Assembly: GCF_015711645.1 (NCBI RefSeq)
Contig: NZ_JABTEX010000006.1
Span: forward strand, 124,001-188,000
Direction: 5' to 3'
DNA length: 64,000 bases
Source: Planomonospora sp. ID82291
GTDB lineage: Bacteria > Actinomycetota > Actinomycetes > Streptosporangiales > Streptosporangiaceae
In this document: piece by piece, positions 52,328 through 61,165 of the stretch
Layout: every line of letters begins with the position of its first letter
How positions within the stretch are numbered: the stretch's first letter is position 1
Notes under the pieces: model-generated
Database searches by the model: none
What the model was told of the DNA's origin: nothing
What the model saw: only the letters and a program-made list of their open reading frames with translations
Position numbers and translations under genes: made by a program

Positions 52328-52550
52328 CCGCGGCCCCTTCGCCTGATGGTCGCGGCACCGCATCGGAGGTGGCCGTTCGACGAGGCGCCGGAACAGTGGC
52401 TTCACTGAGTCCGGAAGTTTTCATGGCAGCTACGGCGTGTCACAGGTCCGCTGATCGTGGACGTGCTAGATTCCGCGACTGGAGGAGTCCAAGGTCCGAT
52501 GAAACTGTTTCTTTCGGGCCGTGGCCACAGCTGAAGGAGGAGGGTGCGGG

Positions 52551-53072
52551 ATGCCTCAGAATCATCTGGGGGAGCGGGTGCAGACGATGATCCGCCCTGG
52601 CCCGGGCCTGCGTAAGCGGCTGGACGCCGGCGCTCTGAGAAAGGGCTACGGCACCCGCAAGACCAGCCGTTACCTCGTTGACCTGCTCCGTGTCCTGCAC
52701 CCGGATCCGGAGGTCTACGGTGCGGCGGCCGCGGCTGGAGCGTCGCTGGTGGACTCCCTGCTGGAGGCGGCTTCCATCGTGGAGGACAACGACCGCCAGG
52801 ATCCGGTGCCGACGATGATTCGTCCCACCCCGGCGCTTCGCAAGCGGCTGGACAACGGCGCTCGAAGCTGCGGATACAGCAACCTGAATCGTTACCTGGT
52901 CACCTTGCTCAGTGCCCTGCATCCGGACCCGGAGGCTCATGGCCCTGCGGCTGAAGCCGGGGCGTCGCTGGTGGACGTCCTGCTGGAGGTGGCTCGGAAC
53001 ATGCACGACCGGCAGATGCTGCTGGACTTCGAGCTTGCGTCGATGCGGGCCAAAAGCACCGTCGCAGCTTGA
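52551..53072 (+). CDS. Tandem-duplicated ribbon-helix-helix-like protein
   Basis: The protein has 173 residues from ATG 52551, with AAGGAGGAGGG upstream. Residues about 10-80 and 85-155 are two copies of one unit: QTMIRPGPGLRKRLDAGALR / PTMIRPTPALRKRLDNGARS, then RYLVDLLRVLHPDPEVYG / RYLVTLLSALHPDPEAHG and AGASLVDSLLEAA / AGASLVDVLLEVA. A strand followed by two helices per unit recalls a ribbon-helix-helix fold, which normally needs two chains. Two units in one chain would make a single-chain dimer. It is probably a DNA-binding partition or copy-control protein of the element to the right. The fold is an inference. Confidence 0.65.
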   Translation: MPQNHLGERVQTMIRPGPGLRKRLDAGALRKGYGTRKTSRYLVDLLRVLHPDPEVYGAAAAAGASLVDSLLEAASIVEDNDRQDPVPTMIRPTPALRKRLDNGARSCGYSNLNRYLVTLLSALHPDPEAHGPAAEAGASLVDVLLEVARNMHDRQMLLDFELASMRAKSTVAA

Positions 53073-53164
53073 CCTGTTCAGCTAGCTGACGCACCTCAGG
53101 AGGACGAGAAGGAGGAACCCCGCTCAGGCCGGATAGCTCACCGGCTCTAGGCGACAACGACAGA

Positions 53165-53217
53165 CCCGCAAAATGAAGCGGGCCCTCGCGCAACTACTTG
53201 GCGGTTGCGGCGCGAGG
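53165..53217 (+). terminator. Two adjacent hairpins after the duplicated DNA-binding-like gene
   Basis: CCCGC/GCGGG pair over an 8-base loop at 53165-53182. CCTCGCGC/GCGCGAGG pair at 53184-53217 with CAAC/GTTG inside. The second is the stronger. A transcription end or a leader structure of the next gene is possible. Confidence 0.5.
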
Positions 53218-53330
53218 ACCCTCTACAGAACCCCGGCCCGGCGCGTGTCGGCTGGCGAGCTCTCGCGTGCCTGGCCGGTCCTTCAGGTCTGGAGACCACG
53301 ATAGACGATGGACTCCCGGCTCTGCCAGTC

Positions 53331-55799
53331 ATGCCCTTGTGCGGCGTGTCGCATTCGGGTGATTCTGGCGTTGCCGACACGCATAACTGCATATGTGGGC
53401 GCGCTTCTTCCCTTGACGGGCAAGACGCCCATCCCGAACCCGCGCGGCAGGAGCGGCCTACGCTCGATGCCGGCCCGACCGGTGGGGCGTCGGCGCGCAC
53501 CCTGGAAGCCGAGGCCGTCGAGACGTGGGCGCGCATCGCGCCACTGATCGCCGGGCGTCTGCGCGTGCGCGTCTCCCCTGACGGCGGTCACAGCTTCCCC
53601 GACGGCCTGCATTCGCGGCCGCTGGCGCCGTACCACCCGCAGTTGCCCAACCGGCCGGCCACCGTGTCGATCTACGGCGACGACGGCCAGGGCCGCGTGC
53701 TCGTCGCGGACCTGGACGTCGGCCGCGCTCTGACCGGCGGCGCGACGCCAGCCGAAGCAGCGGCGCAGGTCGCCGCCGAAGCGGATGCGCTGGTTGAACT
53801 GGTTGAACGGTGCGGCGGCCGCGCGATCACCGACCTCAGCCCGTCCGGCGGCCGCCACGTGTACATCCGCTGGTCGCGGCGCCTGCCCTGGCAGGAGCTG
53901 CGCCGCGTGACCCGGGCCCTGGCCCGCCGGTTCCCCACGATCGACGTCAAGCCGATGTCCGGGCCCGCCGGCCAGATCCGCCCGCCCGGCGCCATGCACA
54001 AGATCAAGGACGGCCGGCCGACCGGGTACATGCGCCTAACGGTGCCGGTGGAGGAAGCCGAGCAGATCCTGAAGCGGCCGTGCGGCGCGAAGGTCTGGGC
54101 CGCGCTGCAGCAGGAGCTGACCGCCGAGCTCGCCGCGGTGGAAGCCGTCTCCCCCGGCGCCGCAGCCGACGGGCCGGCGCTGGCTGAGGCCGGCCGTACC
54201 TGCCCGGCTTGTGGCACCGTCGTCGACGTCGCCCTCGATGCCGACGGCTACCCCTGGCTGCCCAGGCCCTCCGGTCGGCGTCCCCTGCCCTCGCGCATGC
54301 AGCGCCTGGCCGGCGACGGCGACTGGCAGGCCCTCGGCTACGCCTCCGCCTCCGAGGCCCGCTTGGGGCTGCTGAACTCTATCGCCGCTGCTGGTGTCCG
54401 CTTCGACGAAGTCATCGCCGGCATCCGCTCCGGAGCGTGGGCGGGCCTTGAGGTGCTTCTCGACTCCCGCACGACCCGGCCGCGTTCCCTTCACGAGCGC
54501 AAGAGACGGCTGCGCTGGGACTGGCACAAATCGGTCACCGACATCGCCGCTCACCGGCATGCCCGCAGATGCAACACAAGCCCGAACCACCCCTCCACAG
54601 CCCCCCGCACCCTCCCCTCTCCCGCTGCGCCTGGAGGTCCTGGCGTCACACGGGATCGATCACTCTTCAAGGGCGGTGTGCGGAGTCCGGTCCTATACAA
54701 AGTAGATTCCGGAGGTCTTCCCGTCGGCGGTGGAGATAACCCTCTGCTGGCGGTGGCTCAGGTCCACGACCAGAACCTGTGGGGGGTTGCGACGGTTGAC
54801 CCGCAGATCGCCGACGAGCGGGTGCTGGACTGCTGGCAGGAGATCCTCCAGTGGAGGACGTGCGTGTGGCTGGCCGAGCGCGACCCCGAGCGCGTCGCCG
54901 GGTGGGGTCGCGCGGCCGCGTCCATCAGGCTGCTCCTGCGGGCGATGGCGGTCGCGGCGCGGATGGACGGTTCGACGCAGCCGGCGTTCGGTGTGCGGTC
55001 GCTGTCGGAGATGTGCGGCCTGGACTACACCGTCGTGGCACGGCACCTGCAGAGGCTGAGAGACGAGGAGGACGCCCTCGTCGAACGGGTGGAGGCCGGG
55101 CGGGGCAAGCTGGCCGACCGCTACCGGCTGCGCGTTCCGGCGGAGTACCGGGCGCAGGCGCGGTGGATCCGCTGGAGGGGCGGCCGCATCGATGTGCTTC
55201 ATCCGGCGCTGCACATGCTGGGCCCGGTCGTGGCGCTGGTGTACGAGGCGCTGTGCAGCGAGCCGACCGGGTCGACGGAGGTCGCGAGGGCGGCGCTTGT
55301 GTCGAGATCGGCCACGAGTGAGGCGTTGCGTGTGCTGGCCGCCTACCAGCTGGCCGAGCGTGCCCCGGACGGGTGGGTACGCGGGAGGCGGGGCTTGGAT
55401 GCGGCCGCGGCCGAACTCGGAGGGGATGTTGCGGCGGCCGAGCGGCGGGCCCTGTACCGGGAGCATCGGCGCATCTGGCATCGGCTGGTCGATTCCTGGG
55501 AGCGGGACCCGGTTGAACGGGATCACGCCGACTGGAACCCGGACATTCCGTGGCCGACCGCGCCGTCCCCGGAATCGGTCGACGAGGCGTTCGACGGTGT
55601 GGACATGCTCGGCCGCGGCCCGGCCGAGGCCGAGGTTCCCTGGCCGACCGAGCCATGGGATCGCCCGGATGAGGGTGTCGCCCGCAGTCCTCGCCGGCTG
55701 CGTGCCTGGCCTGAGTCGGTCCCCCGCCGGCGGAGGTACCGGCCGGACGCCGTCGAGCAGTTGGAGTTGTTTTCTGCGGCCCGGGCGGGGGCGGCGTGA
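53331..55799 (+). CDS. Primase/replication-initiator-like protein, start uncertain
   Basis: The protein has up to 822 residues. The ATG at 53331 is my choice. An ATG at 53307 in another frame lies nearer a repeated GGAGACCACGATAG element, so a start error or frameshift is possible. Residues about 120-230 resemble an archaeo-eukaryotic primase: VLVADLDVGRAL (acidic pair), DLSPSGGRHVYIRWSRRLPW, and DVKPMSGPAGQIRPPGAMHK. A winged-helix segment follows near residue 560 (LSEMCGLDYTVVARHLQRLR), with another near 660, and an acidic-to-basic tail. This matches replication proteins of actinomycete plasmids and integrative elements. Confidence 0.6.
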   Translation: MPLCGVSHSGDSGVADTHNCICGRASSLDGQDAHPEPARQERPTLDAGPTGGASARTLEAEAVETWARIAPLIAGRLRVRVSPDGGHSFPDGLHSRPLAPYHPQLPNRPATVSIYGDDGQGRVLVADLDVGRALTGGATPAEAAAQVAAEADALVELVERCGGRAITDLSPSGGRHVYIRWSRRLPWQELRRVTRALARRFPTIDVKPMSGPAGQIRPPGAMHKIKDGRPTGYMRLTVPVEEAEQILKRPCGAKVWAALQQELTAELAAVEAVSPGAAADGPALAEAGRTCPACGTVVDVALDADGYPWLPRPSGRRPLPSRMQRLAGDGDWQALGYASASEARLGLLNSIAAAGVRFDEVIAGIRSGAWAGLEVLLDSRTTRPRSLHERKRRLRWDWHKSVTDIAAHRHARRCNTSPNHPSTAPRTLPSPAAPGGPGVTRDRSLFKGGVRSPVLYKVDSGGLPVGGGDNPLLAVAQVHDQNLWGVATVDPQIADERVLDCWQEILQWRTCVWLAERDPERVAGWGRAAASIRLLLRAMAVAARMDGSTQPAFGVRSLSEMCGLDYTVVARHLQRLRDEEDALVERVEAGRGKLADRYRLRVPAEYRAQARWIRWRGGRIDVLHPALHMLGPVVALVYEALCSEPTGSTEVARAALVSRSATSEALRVLAAYQLAERAPDGWVRGRRGLDAAAAELGGDVAAAERRALYREHRRIWHRLVDSWERDPVERDHADWNPDIPWPTAPSPESVDEAFDGVDMLGRGPAEAEVPWPTEPWDRPDEGVARSPRRLRAWPESVPRRRRYRPDAVEQLELFSAARAGAA

Positions 55800-56228
55800 G
55801 ACGGCCGCGCCGCGCTGGCCCGGGCCGTTCGCCGCACGCCCGGGGAAGGCCTCTCCGTGCCGCGGCGGAGTGTTCCCCCAGGAGGGGGGAGCGGCAGGTG
55901 GGGCCCGGTACGGCCTGTACCGGTCGGCGCACGCGGGCCGCCGGAGGGAACCGACGTTGATCCCATGCCCCATGTCTCGTATTGTTCAATCCAAGATGGT
56001 TAATGACGTGCGTGTTTTTCGTCATTCGGCCATGCCCTGACCAGCGAAGTCCCGAGGAAGAGCCCAAGGAGCCCAAGCGGCCGCGCTCGCGCGGCACCCG
56101 CACAAACGAAAAGGCCCCCGCGCTCAGTGGCCTGGAAACCCGCGCGGAGACCTCCCGTGAGACCAGCTCGACGGCGCGCCGTTCGAGGGCTTTGTCGTGC
56201 TGGTCGATAGCTCTCGGAGACCACGATA
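55800..56228. other. Intergenic with an AT-rich patch
   Basis: There is no gene I can support. An AT-rich island at about 55975-56035 (TATTGTTCAATCCAAGATGG) is the likely promoter of the gene at 56229. The 14-mer GGAGACCACGATAG at 56216-56229 also occurs at 53291-53304. Confidence 0.5.
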
Positions 56229-57419
56229 GTGGACAAGTCTTCGGGTCGGCTAGTCACGCCTCGACCCAGAACGATCACCGGTGGCCGCGAGCCGCTCCCC
56301 TCCCCCTCGACGGCACGCGCCGCCGCGCTGGCCGCGCTGCCCGACGGCCTGGTGTGCGCCGCGTCGCGCGCCCTGTGGCTGCGCATCACCGAATCCCACC
56401 CTGATGCCGGCCACCGCCGCGCCGACTGGCGGCGCGGCCTGCAGCGCATCGTGTGGCAGCTGGCCACGCGCACCGGCTCCGACATGGTGACCGCTCCCCG
56501 CAAGGGCGCCACGTGGGCGGTGATGGCCGCCGAGGCCGGCGTGTCGCGTTCGGTGCTCGCCGACCGCCTCGCCTGGCTGCGCGAGCGCGGCCTGCTGGTG
56601 ACCGCCGTCACCGGGTCGACGCCCCGCTACCGTCCCGGCACCCGCCAAGGGCTGCTGGAAGACGGCTGGGACAACATGGCCGCCGAGTACATCCTCACCG
56701 TGCCGGCCGACTTGCTGGAAGCCGCCGCCGACGAGCTCGACGCCAGCCCGTCCCTGCTGCCCGCCCCGGCTGCCGACCCCGCCGGCGAGCACTGGACGCA
56801 GGTGCCGTGGCCTGTGGAAACGCTGCCTGTGGACGTAACTCGGACCCCCTCAAGCCTTCCTCCACCTTCTGTAGGAGGAAAGACTTCCCCTTACGCGGGC
56901 GCGCGCGAGAGCGCCGTACCCGCGGCACCGGCCGAGTCGTGGCCGGCCGCCGTCACGCCGCGAACCAAGCTCCAGATGCTCGCGGCGTGCGAGCGGCTCC
57001 GCGCCGAGGACCTGGTGCTGCGCCGGGTGCGGGCGCGGCACCTGCGGTCGCTGCTGCGGCCCGCCTTTGCCCTGGGCGCCACCATCGACGACGTCCGGCA
57101 CGCGCTCAACCACCGCGGCGACGGCACCCCGTGGCCGTACACCGACCGGCCCCGCTGGGTGCCGTCGTGGCTGCGCTCCCGGCTGGCCACCTGGATCAGC
57201 GCCGACGGCGACCTGCTGGCCACCTGGCCGTCTCAGCAGCGCGCGGCCGCCAGTGCCCGCAGCCGGGCAGAGCAGGAGCGCCGCGGCCGCGAGTACGCCG
57301 CCGCCCGTGCCGACCGCGGCGACGCCACCCGCAACGCCGCCCGGGCGCGCGAACTGCTCATGGCGGCCAGCCCGGCCGCGCGGACCCGCATCGAGCGCTC
57401 CCGGATTGGAGCCGCATGA
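56229..57419 (+). CDS. Winged-helix replication-like protein
   Basis: The protein has 396 residues from GTG 56229, the last base of the shared 14-mer, with GGAG nine bases upstream. Residues 60-160 are a winged helix: WRRGLQRIVWQLATRTGSDM, then WAVMAAEAGVSRSVLADRLA and WLRERGLLV. The middle is proline-rich and disordered. The C-terminal 150 residues (LRAEDLVLRRVRARHLRSLL ... WPYTDRPRWVPSWLRSRLAT) are helical and basic. Actinomycete plasmids often carry a gene of this layout beside the rep gene. The exact role is not known to me. Confidence 0.65.
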   Translation: MDKSSGRLVTPRPRTITGGREPLPSPSTARAAALAALPDGLVCAASRALWLRITESHPDAGHRRADWRRGLQRIVWQLATRTGSDMVTAPRKGATWAVMAAEAGVSRSVLADRLAWLRERGLLVTAVTGSTPRYRPGTRQGLLEDGWDNMAAEYILTVPADLLEAAADELDASPSLLPAPAADPAGEHWTQVPWPVETLPVDVTRTPSSLPPPSVGGKTSPYAGARESAVPAAPAESWPAAVTPRTKLQMLAACERLRAEDLVLRRVRARHLRSLLRPAFALGATIDDVRHALNHRGDGTPWPYTDRPRWVPSWLRSRLATWISADGDLLATWPSQQRAAASARSRAEQERRGREYAAARADRGDATRNAARARELLMAASPAARTRIERSRIGAA

Positions 57420-57493
57420 TCACCCTCGCCGTAAAACTCGAACACGTGTATGAATTCATGGCCGGTGTCGGCGCCCACCCTCGGCGCGGCTGA
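57416..57493 (+). CDS. Possible 25-residue peptide
   Basis: The ATG at 57416 overlaps the preceding stop (ATGA) and opens MITLAVKLEHVYEFMAGVGA then HPRRG. The coupling and the natural sequence are the only support. The next gene starts 30 bases later. Confidence 0.3.
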   Translation: MITLAVKLEHVYEFMAGVGAHPRRG

Positions 57494-57522
57494 CGCCAAC
57501 TGACGACCACCGAGGGGGACGC

Positions 57523-58185
57523 ATGACGAACATCGCCATCAACCAGACCTGCGGCGACGGCAACAGCGCCGAGCCGGTGACGGTCACCGTGAGCTGCACC
57601 TGCACGCCGGGGACGCCCGGCCCGGCCACCGACCGGCTGGCCGAAGCGGCACTGCACGGTTTCGCGGCGGCCACCGTTCTTCCGCAGTACTGCGACCGGG
57701 CGGTCAAGCACACCGGCCCGCTCGTGATCGGTGCCACCGCCATCCTGCCGGCGGGTGCCTCGATCGCCGCGGTCGGCGTCGCCGTCGCCGCACCCGGCGA
57801 CGGCGAGACCGGCACGGACTCGCGCGTGGCCGTCTACATCGGCGGCATCGCCGAGAAGGCCGGCCAGAGCCTCCACAAGGCCACCCTGTACACCGCGGCG
57901 GGCTGGCGGTGGGCGAACCTGGAACAGCCCGTCACGGCAGCCGACGACGACCGGATCGTGTGGCTGGTGGCCCAGGTCCCGAACTTCACCGGGACTCCGC
58001 CCAGCATCCTCGCCGCGGGCCAGCCCGGGGAACCGGGAATGCTCAACGGCCTCCGCTACCGCAGTGTCATCGTCAACGGGCTCGAGGAGCTGCCGCTGAT
58101 CTTCGACGGCGACGCCATCCCCTTCTCGGGCCGCCTGGAGGTCCCCGCGCTGGCCGCTTCCTCTGTGCCCGTCTCCCAGCCGTAG
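57523..58185 (+). CDS. Protein of unknown function, strand-rich, possibly structural
   Basis: The protein has 220 residues from ATG 57523, with GAGGGGG upstream. It is strand-rich, with repeated small residues (VTVTVSCTCTPGTPGPATDR, AILPAGASIAAVGVAVAAPG, RVAVYIGGIAEKAG) and no membrane segment or signal peptide. The sequence resembles phage minor tail or surface-lattice proteins in feel, but I cannot name a family. It converges with the gene at 58270 across a strong terminator. Confidence 0.6.
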   Translation: MTNIAINQTCGDGNSAEPVTVTVSCTCTPGTPGPATDRLAEAALHGFAAATVLPQYCDRAVKHTGPLVIGATAILPAGASIAAVGVAVAAPGDGETGTDSRVAVYIGGIAEKAGQSLHKATLYTAAGWRWANLEQPVTAADDDRIVWLVAQVPNFTGTPPSILAAGQPGEPGMLNGLRYRSVIVNGLEELPLIFDGDAIPFSGRLEVPALAASSVPVSQP

Positions 58186-58213
58186 CTCGAGCGGCCCATG
58201 CCGGGGCCATGAC

Positions 58214-58254
58214 ATGCAGGTGCCCTGCCTCCGCGATCGGGAGGCAGGGCACCT
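58214..58254. terminator. Bidirectional terminator, 17-bp stem
   Basis: GCAGGTGCCCTGCCTCC pairs fully with GGAGGCAGGGCACCTGC around a GCGATC-containing loop, between the ends of two convergent genes (58185 and 58270). It has no T run, as is frequent in actinomycetes. Confidence 0.75.
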
Positions 58255-58269
58255 GCGATCGAGATCCGG

Positions 58270-58746
58270 TCAAGGCAGGGCGGGCATAGCCTCTCCGCTC
58301 AGCGTGGCGGCCAGGCCGGACACCTCCCACGCCAGCATGTCGCCACGCCCCGCCCGATCGCTGACGCGGGTCTCGAGATCATTGCCGAGAGCTGTCCGCT
58401 GAACGAGGGTGAACGCCCCGGACGGCTCGCCGGCGACGACGACGCGGACACGCTGCCGCTCCGGGTGGGCGTCCATCGCCACCCAGGTCTCATGGACGAC
58501 AACGGCGGCGGCCAAGCCGGGCGCGGGCGCGGGTTCCTGATGGAACGCGGCGCCGACTGCCCGCCGGTAGAAGCGAACGCTGTCGAACACCTCGCCGCGC
58601 AGCCACGATGCGAGCTGAACCTCGCGGACCTCGTGCCGGTCGTTGGTAGGCGCGACGGTGAACAGGTAGAGGGCTGGGGGCTGGTCCCAGCCGCGCTTGT
58701 TGTGGATGTCCTCCAGGAACAGTGCAGACTGCAAAAGCGGGTGCAT
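58270..58746 (-). CDS. Protein of unknown function
   Basis: The protein has 158 residues from ATG 58746, with GAAAGGTG upstream. It opens MHPLLQSALFLEDIHNKRGW and has strands such as ALYLFTVAPT, VREVQLASWLRGEVFDSVRF and AAAVVVHETWVAMDAHPERQ. It is soluble. It follows the small membrane gene (58825) on the same strand, 78 bases away, and probably shares its leader-hairpin promoter. No family is recognised. Confidence 0.6.
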   Translation of the reverse strand: MHPLLQSALFLEDIHNKRGWDQPPALYLFTVAPTNDRHEVREVQLASWLRGEVFDSVRFYRRAVGAAFHQEPAPAPGLAAAVVVHETWVAMDAHPERQRVRVVVAGEPSGAFTLVQRTALGNDLETRVSDRAGRGDMLAWEVSGLAATLSGEAMPALP

Positions 58747-58824
58747 GATCACCTTTCTCGGAAGGGCGCTGAAGGTCAGGTGGGCAGGTGGGCGGCGGCT
58801 TCCGCCGCCCACCTGCCGCGTGGT

Positions 58825-58980
58825 CTACGAGTGAGGCGCGGAGCCGTTCGCCGCCGCCTTGTCCGCGCGGCTGAGCACGAAGTGCGTCAGGGCGGTAACG
58901 GTGGCACCAGCGGCCGCGCCGCCGATCATGACGGCGGGCTGGGATGCGAAGTTCATGACCTCGTTAAACAGGTTCAGCAT
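58825..58980 (-). CDS. Small membrane protein under a leader-hairpin promoter
   Basis: The protein has 51 residues from ATG 58980, with AGGAGG upstream, starting MLNLFNEVMNFASQPAVMIG. One membrane helix (PAVMIGGAAAGATVTALTHF then VLS) and a short charged tail give the look of a holin, a membrane-anchored peptide or a small phage coat protein. It is transcribed from the leader at 59000-59062, which faces the divergent leader at 59117. Confidence 0.6.
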   Translation of the reverse strand: MLNLFNEVMNFASQPAVMIGGAAAGATVTALTHFVLSRADKAAANGSAPHS

Positions 58981-58999
58981 GGGTCCTCCTGTAGGCCGG

Positions 59000-59062
59000 G
59001 CAAGGGATCGCGTCCCCTTGCTCACAAGCAAAACAGTATAGGAGAGTTTCTATAGAGTCCAT
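59000..59062 (-). promoter_or_regulatory. Leader 1: promoter with 5' hairpin (minus strand)
   Basis: On the minus strand a -35-like ATGGAC (59062-59057) and -10 TACTGT (59038-59033) are followed, 11 bases later, by the hairpin GCAAGGG-GACGCGAT-CCCTTGC (59021-59000). The spacer contains AAACTCTCCTA. The same arrangement precedes four other genes. The stem sequence differs from leaders 2 and 3 but pairs perfectly. Confidence 0.7.
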
Positions 59063-59116
59063 TCCGGGATAGTTGGGGGGCGACCGAGTTGGGCGCGCCC
59101 CCCGACCACCCGCGAC

Positions 59117-59184
59117 TTGCGCCATCTATTAACTTTCCTGTACTGTTTTTCTTGTTCGGGCGGGAGGGGTGCGATCCTCCCGCC
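59117..59184 (+). promoter_or_regulatory. Leader 2: promoter with 5' hairpin
   Basis: -35-like TTGCGC (59117-59122), 18-base spacer with TATTAACTTTCCTG, -10 TACTGT (59141-59146), then the hairpin GGCGGGAGG-GGTGCGAT-CCTCCCGCC (59159-59184). A GTG in the loop is in frame with the gene and could in principle start a longer form. The SD AGGAAGGG lies at about 59194. Confidence 0.7.
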
Positions 59185-59207
59185 ACCCCCACCAGGAAGG
59201 GCCCACC

Positions 59208-60167
59208 ATGGCTTTCCGTCTCCTGACCGCCGCGCTCCTCGCGGCGCTCGCGCTGCTCGGTCTCGCCCTGCCCGCCCACGCGGGCAACGGCACGCTCACC
59301 GCCCCCGCCTCCACCACCGAAGGCGGCGCGGTCACCGTCACCGCGACCACGGCGGGCACCTGCACCGCCGCCCTCACCGTCACCACCCCCGACGGCACCA
59401 GCGCCCCGATCGGCACCGCCCCCGCCGACCCCCTGTGCGGCGGCGGCTCCTTCTCCGCCTCCTTCACCGCCGAGAAGGCGGGCACCTACACCGTGACCCT
59501 GACCAGCGACGGCGCGACCCTCGACACCGCGACCGTCACCGCCACCGCCAAGCCCCAGCCCAAGCCCACCGAGCCCGCCCCGACCGCGACCGCGACCCCC
59601 AAGGCCACCGCGACCGCTGAGGCCACCCCTGAGGCCACCGCCACCGCGACCGCGACCGCCAAGCCCAAGGCCACGGTGACCGTCACCGCGACCCCCAAGC
59701 CCAAGACCACCCCCACCACCAAGGCGACCGCGACCGCGACCGCCAAGCCCAAGACCAGCACCGCCAAGGCCACCCCCACCGCGACCCCCGCGCCCGCCCC
59801 GACCGTCACCGTGACCAGCGACCCCGCGCCCGTCTACGTCGCCCCCGCCGACACCGCCGACACCGCCGACACCACCGCGACCGACAGCACGCCCACGCAG
59901 GAGGCCACCCCCACCGCCGACACCACCCCGAACACCGACCCGAGCACGGACACCGCGCCGAGCACCGACCCGAACGCGGGCGCGGTCAACCTCAACGCCG
60001 CCCACGTCGCCGACACCTCCGCCCTCGCCGCGCTCGCCCCGATCGGTAACGGCCTGATCTGGGCACTCGCGGGCGTCGCGGTCCTGATGATCGCCCAGAA
60101 GGCCACCACCGCCCGCACCACCCGCAAGAACGCCAAGCAGACGGGACGCCACCACCGCGCCGCCTGA
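59208..60167 (+). CDS. Secreted surface protein with stalk and C-terminal membrane anchor
   Basis: The protein has 319 residues from ATG 59208. Residues 1-26 are a signal peptide (LLTAALLAALALLGLALPAH then AG). Residues 27-115 are one Ig-like strand-rich domain with two Cys. Residues about 120-225 are a low-complexity stalk of Lys, Pro, Thr and Ala (ATATPKATATAEATPEATAT), next Asp/Thr-rich repeats. Residues 280-305 are a membrane helix (GNGLIWALAGVAVLMIAQ), followed by a basic tail. This is a cell-surface adhesin- or pilus-like build without an LPxTG motif. It is expressed from leader 2 and ends in the terminator at 60177. Confidence 0.75.
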   Translation: MAFRLLTAALLAALALLGLALPAHAGNGTLTAPASTTEGGAVTVTATTAGTCTAALTVTTPDGTSAPIGTAPADPLCGGGSFSASFTAEKAGTYTVTLTSDGATLDTATVTATAKPQPKPTEPAPTATATPKATATAEATPEATATATATAKPKATVTVTATPKPKTTPTTKATATATAKPKTSTAKATPTATPAPAPTVTVTSDPAPVYVAPADTADTADTTATDSTPTQEATPTADTTPNTDPSTDTAPSTDPNAGAVNLNAAHVADTSALAALAPIGNGLIWALAGVAVLMIAQKATTARTTRKNAKQTGRHHRAA

Positions 60168-60176
60168 CCCCTGCCC

Positions 60177-60200
60177 GCCCGCCCCGCACACGGGGCGGGC
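60177..60200 (+). terminator. Terminator of the surface-protein gene
   Basis: GCCCGCCCCG-CACA-CGGGGCGGGC, a perfect 10-bp stem 9 bases after the stop codon. Confidence 0.75.
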
Positions 60201-60384
60201 ACCCCACCCCGCACGAGGGGAACCCACCCCCAGCACCGCCCCAGCACCGCCCGAGCCCCGGCCCGACAACCACGGGCGGGGGCTCCCCCGTCCCCGCACC
60301 ACCCCGCCCCGCCCCGCCGCCCACGCCGCCCCGCACAGCGGAACCCACCGCGCCGCCCCGCACCGTCCCCCCGAGTCCTCCGCC

Positions 60385-61090
60385 GCGCCGTACGGCAGGC
60401 ACCACCCCGCCGCCCGAGATCCACCGCCCCGCCGCCCGAGATCCACCGCCCCGCCCCGTGCCGCGCCGCACGGCAGGCACCGCACCGTACGGCGGCGCGC
60501 TCGAGGCGGTCCTCTCCCGCCCCGCCTGCCGTAGGCAGGCACCGCGCCGCCCCGTACGGCGGAGCCCTCGAGGCGGTCCTCTCCCCCGCTGCACCGCGCC
60601 GTACGGCGGCGCGCTCGAGGCACGGGTGTCCGCCGACCGCCGCGCACCGCCGTACGGCGGACACCACCCCAGCCGCCCGAGAATCACGGACGGAGGCTCC
60701 CCCCGCCGCCGCACCGCATAGCGGAACCCACCGCGCACGGCGGAACGCACCGCGCCGCGCTCGAGGTACGGGTGCTCGCCGCGCCGTAGGCAGGCACCGC
60801 GCCGCCCCGTACGACGGAGCCCTCGAGGCGGTCCTCTCCCCCGCCCCGCCTGCCGTGCAGCGGACACCATCCCGCCGCGCCGTACGGCGGCGCGCTCGAG
60901 GCGGTGCTCCCCGCGCCGCGACGGACACCACCCGGCGCGGCCGGCCAGAGGTGCCGGGCGGCCGAGCTGCCCGGCACGGCCCGCGCCAGCACGTACGGCC
61001 GGGCGGCCGAGCTGCCCGGTACGACCCTCGAGGCACGGATGTCACCCACGCCCACCGCGCTGTCCCGACGCGCCGTACGGCGGAGCCATC
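60385..61090. repeat. Interspersed array of CCGTACGG / CTCGAG repeats
   Basis: The palindrome CCGTACGG occurs at 60388, 60485, 60552, 60599, 60650, 60880 and 61073, with a one-base variant at 60807. Most copies continue as GCGGxGCxCTCGAGGC, putting CTCGAG 7-8 bases downstream (60500, 60567, 60614, 60822, 60895), and further CTCGAG-type units occur near 61027 and 61087. Intervals are about 50-100 bases. The region 60201-61165 has no gene I would support. Long frames across it are repetitive Arg/Gly/Ala sequence. A set of protein-binding sites, e.g. for partition or replication, is the likeliest use. Confidence 0.65.
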
Positions 61091-61165
61091 GAGGCGGCGC
61101 TCGCCCGGCCGCCGGATGCGGTGCTTCACCCCGGTGAGCTGCGCTTTCCCCGTGCTCTCGTAGAT

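Noticed and set aside
58214-58254. Hairpin whose loop contains GCGATC, considered as a sixth leader element
   Set aside because: It has no promoter upstream, the stem and loop context differ, and it lies between convergent stops, so it is a terminator.
60385-61090. CRISPR array
   Set aside because: The repeats are short palindromes at irregular spacing with imperfect flanks and no cas gene nearby.
59022-61129. Long minus-strand frames opposite the surface-protein gene and across the repeat array
   Set aside because: Products are almost pure Arg, Gly, Ala and Val with repeats that follow the DNA repeats. They have no ribosome site and no match, so they are composition artefacts.
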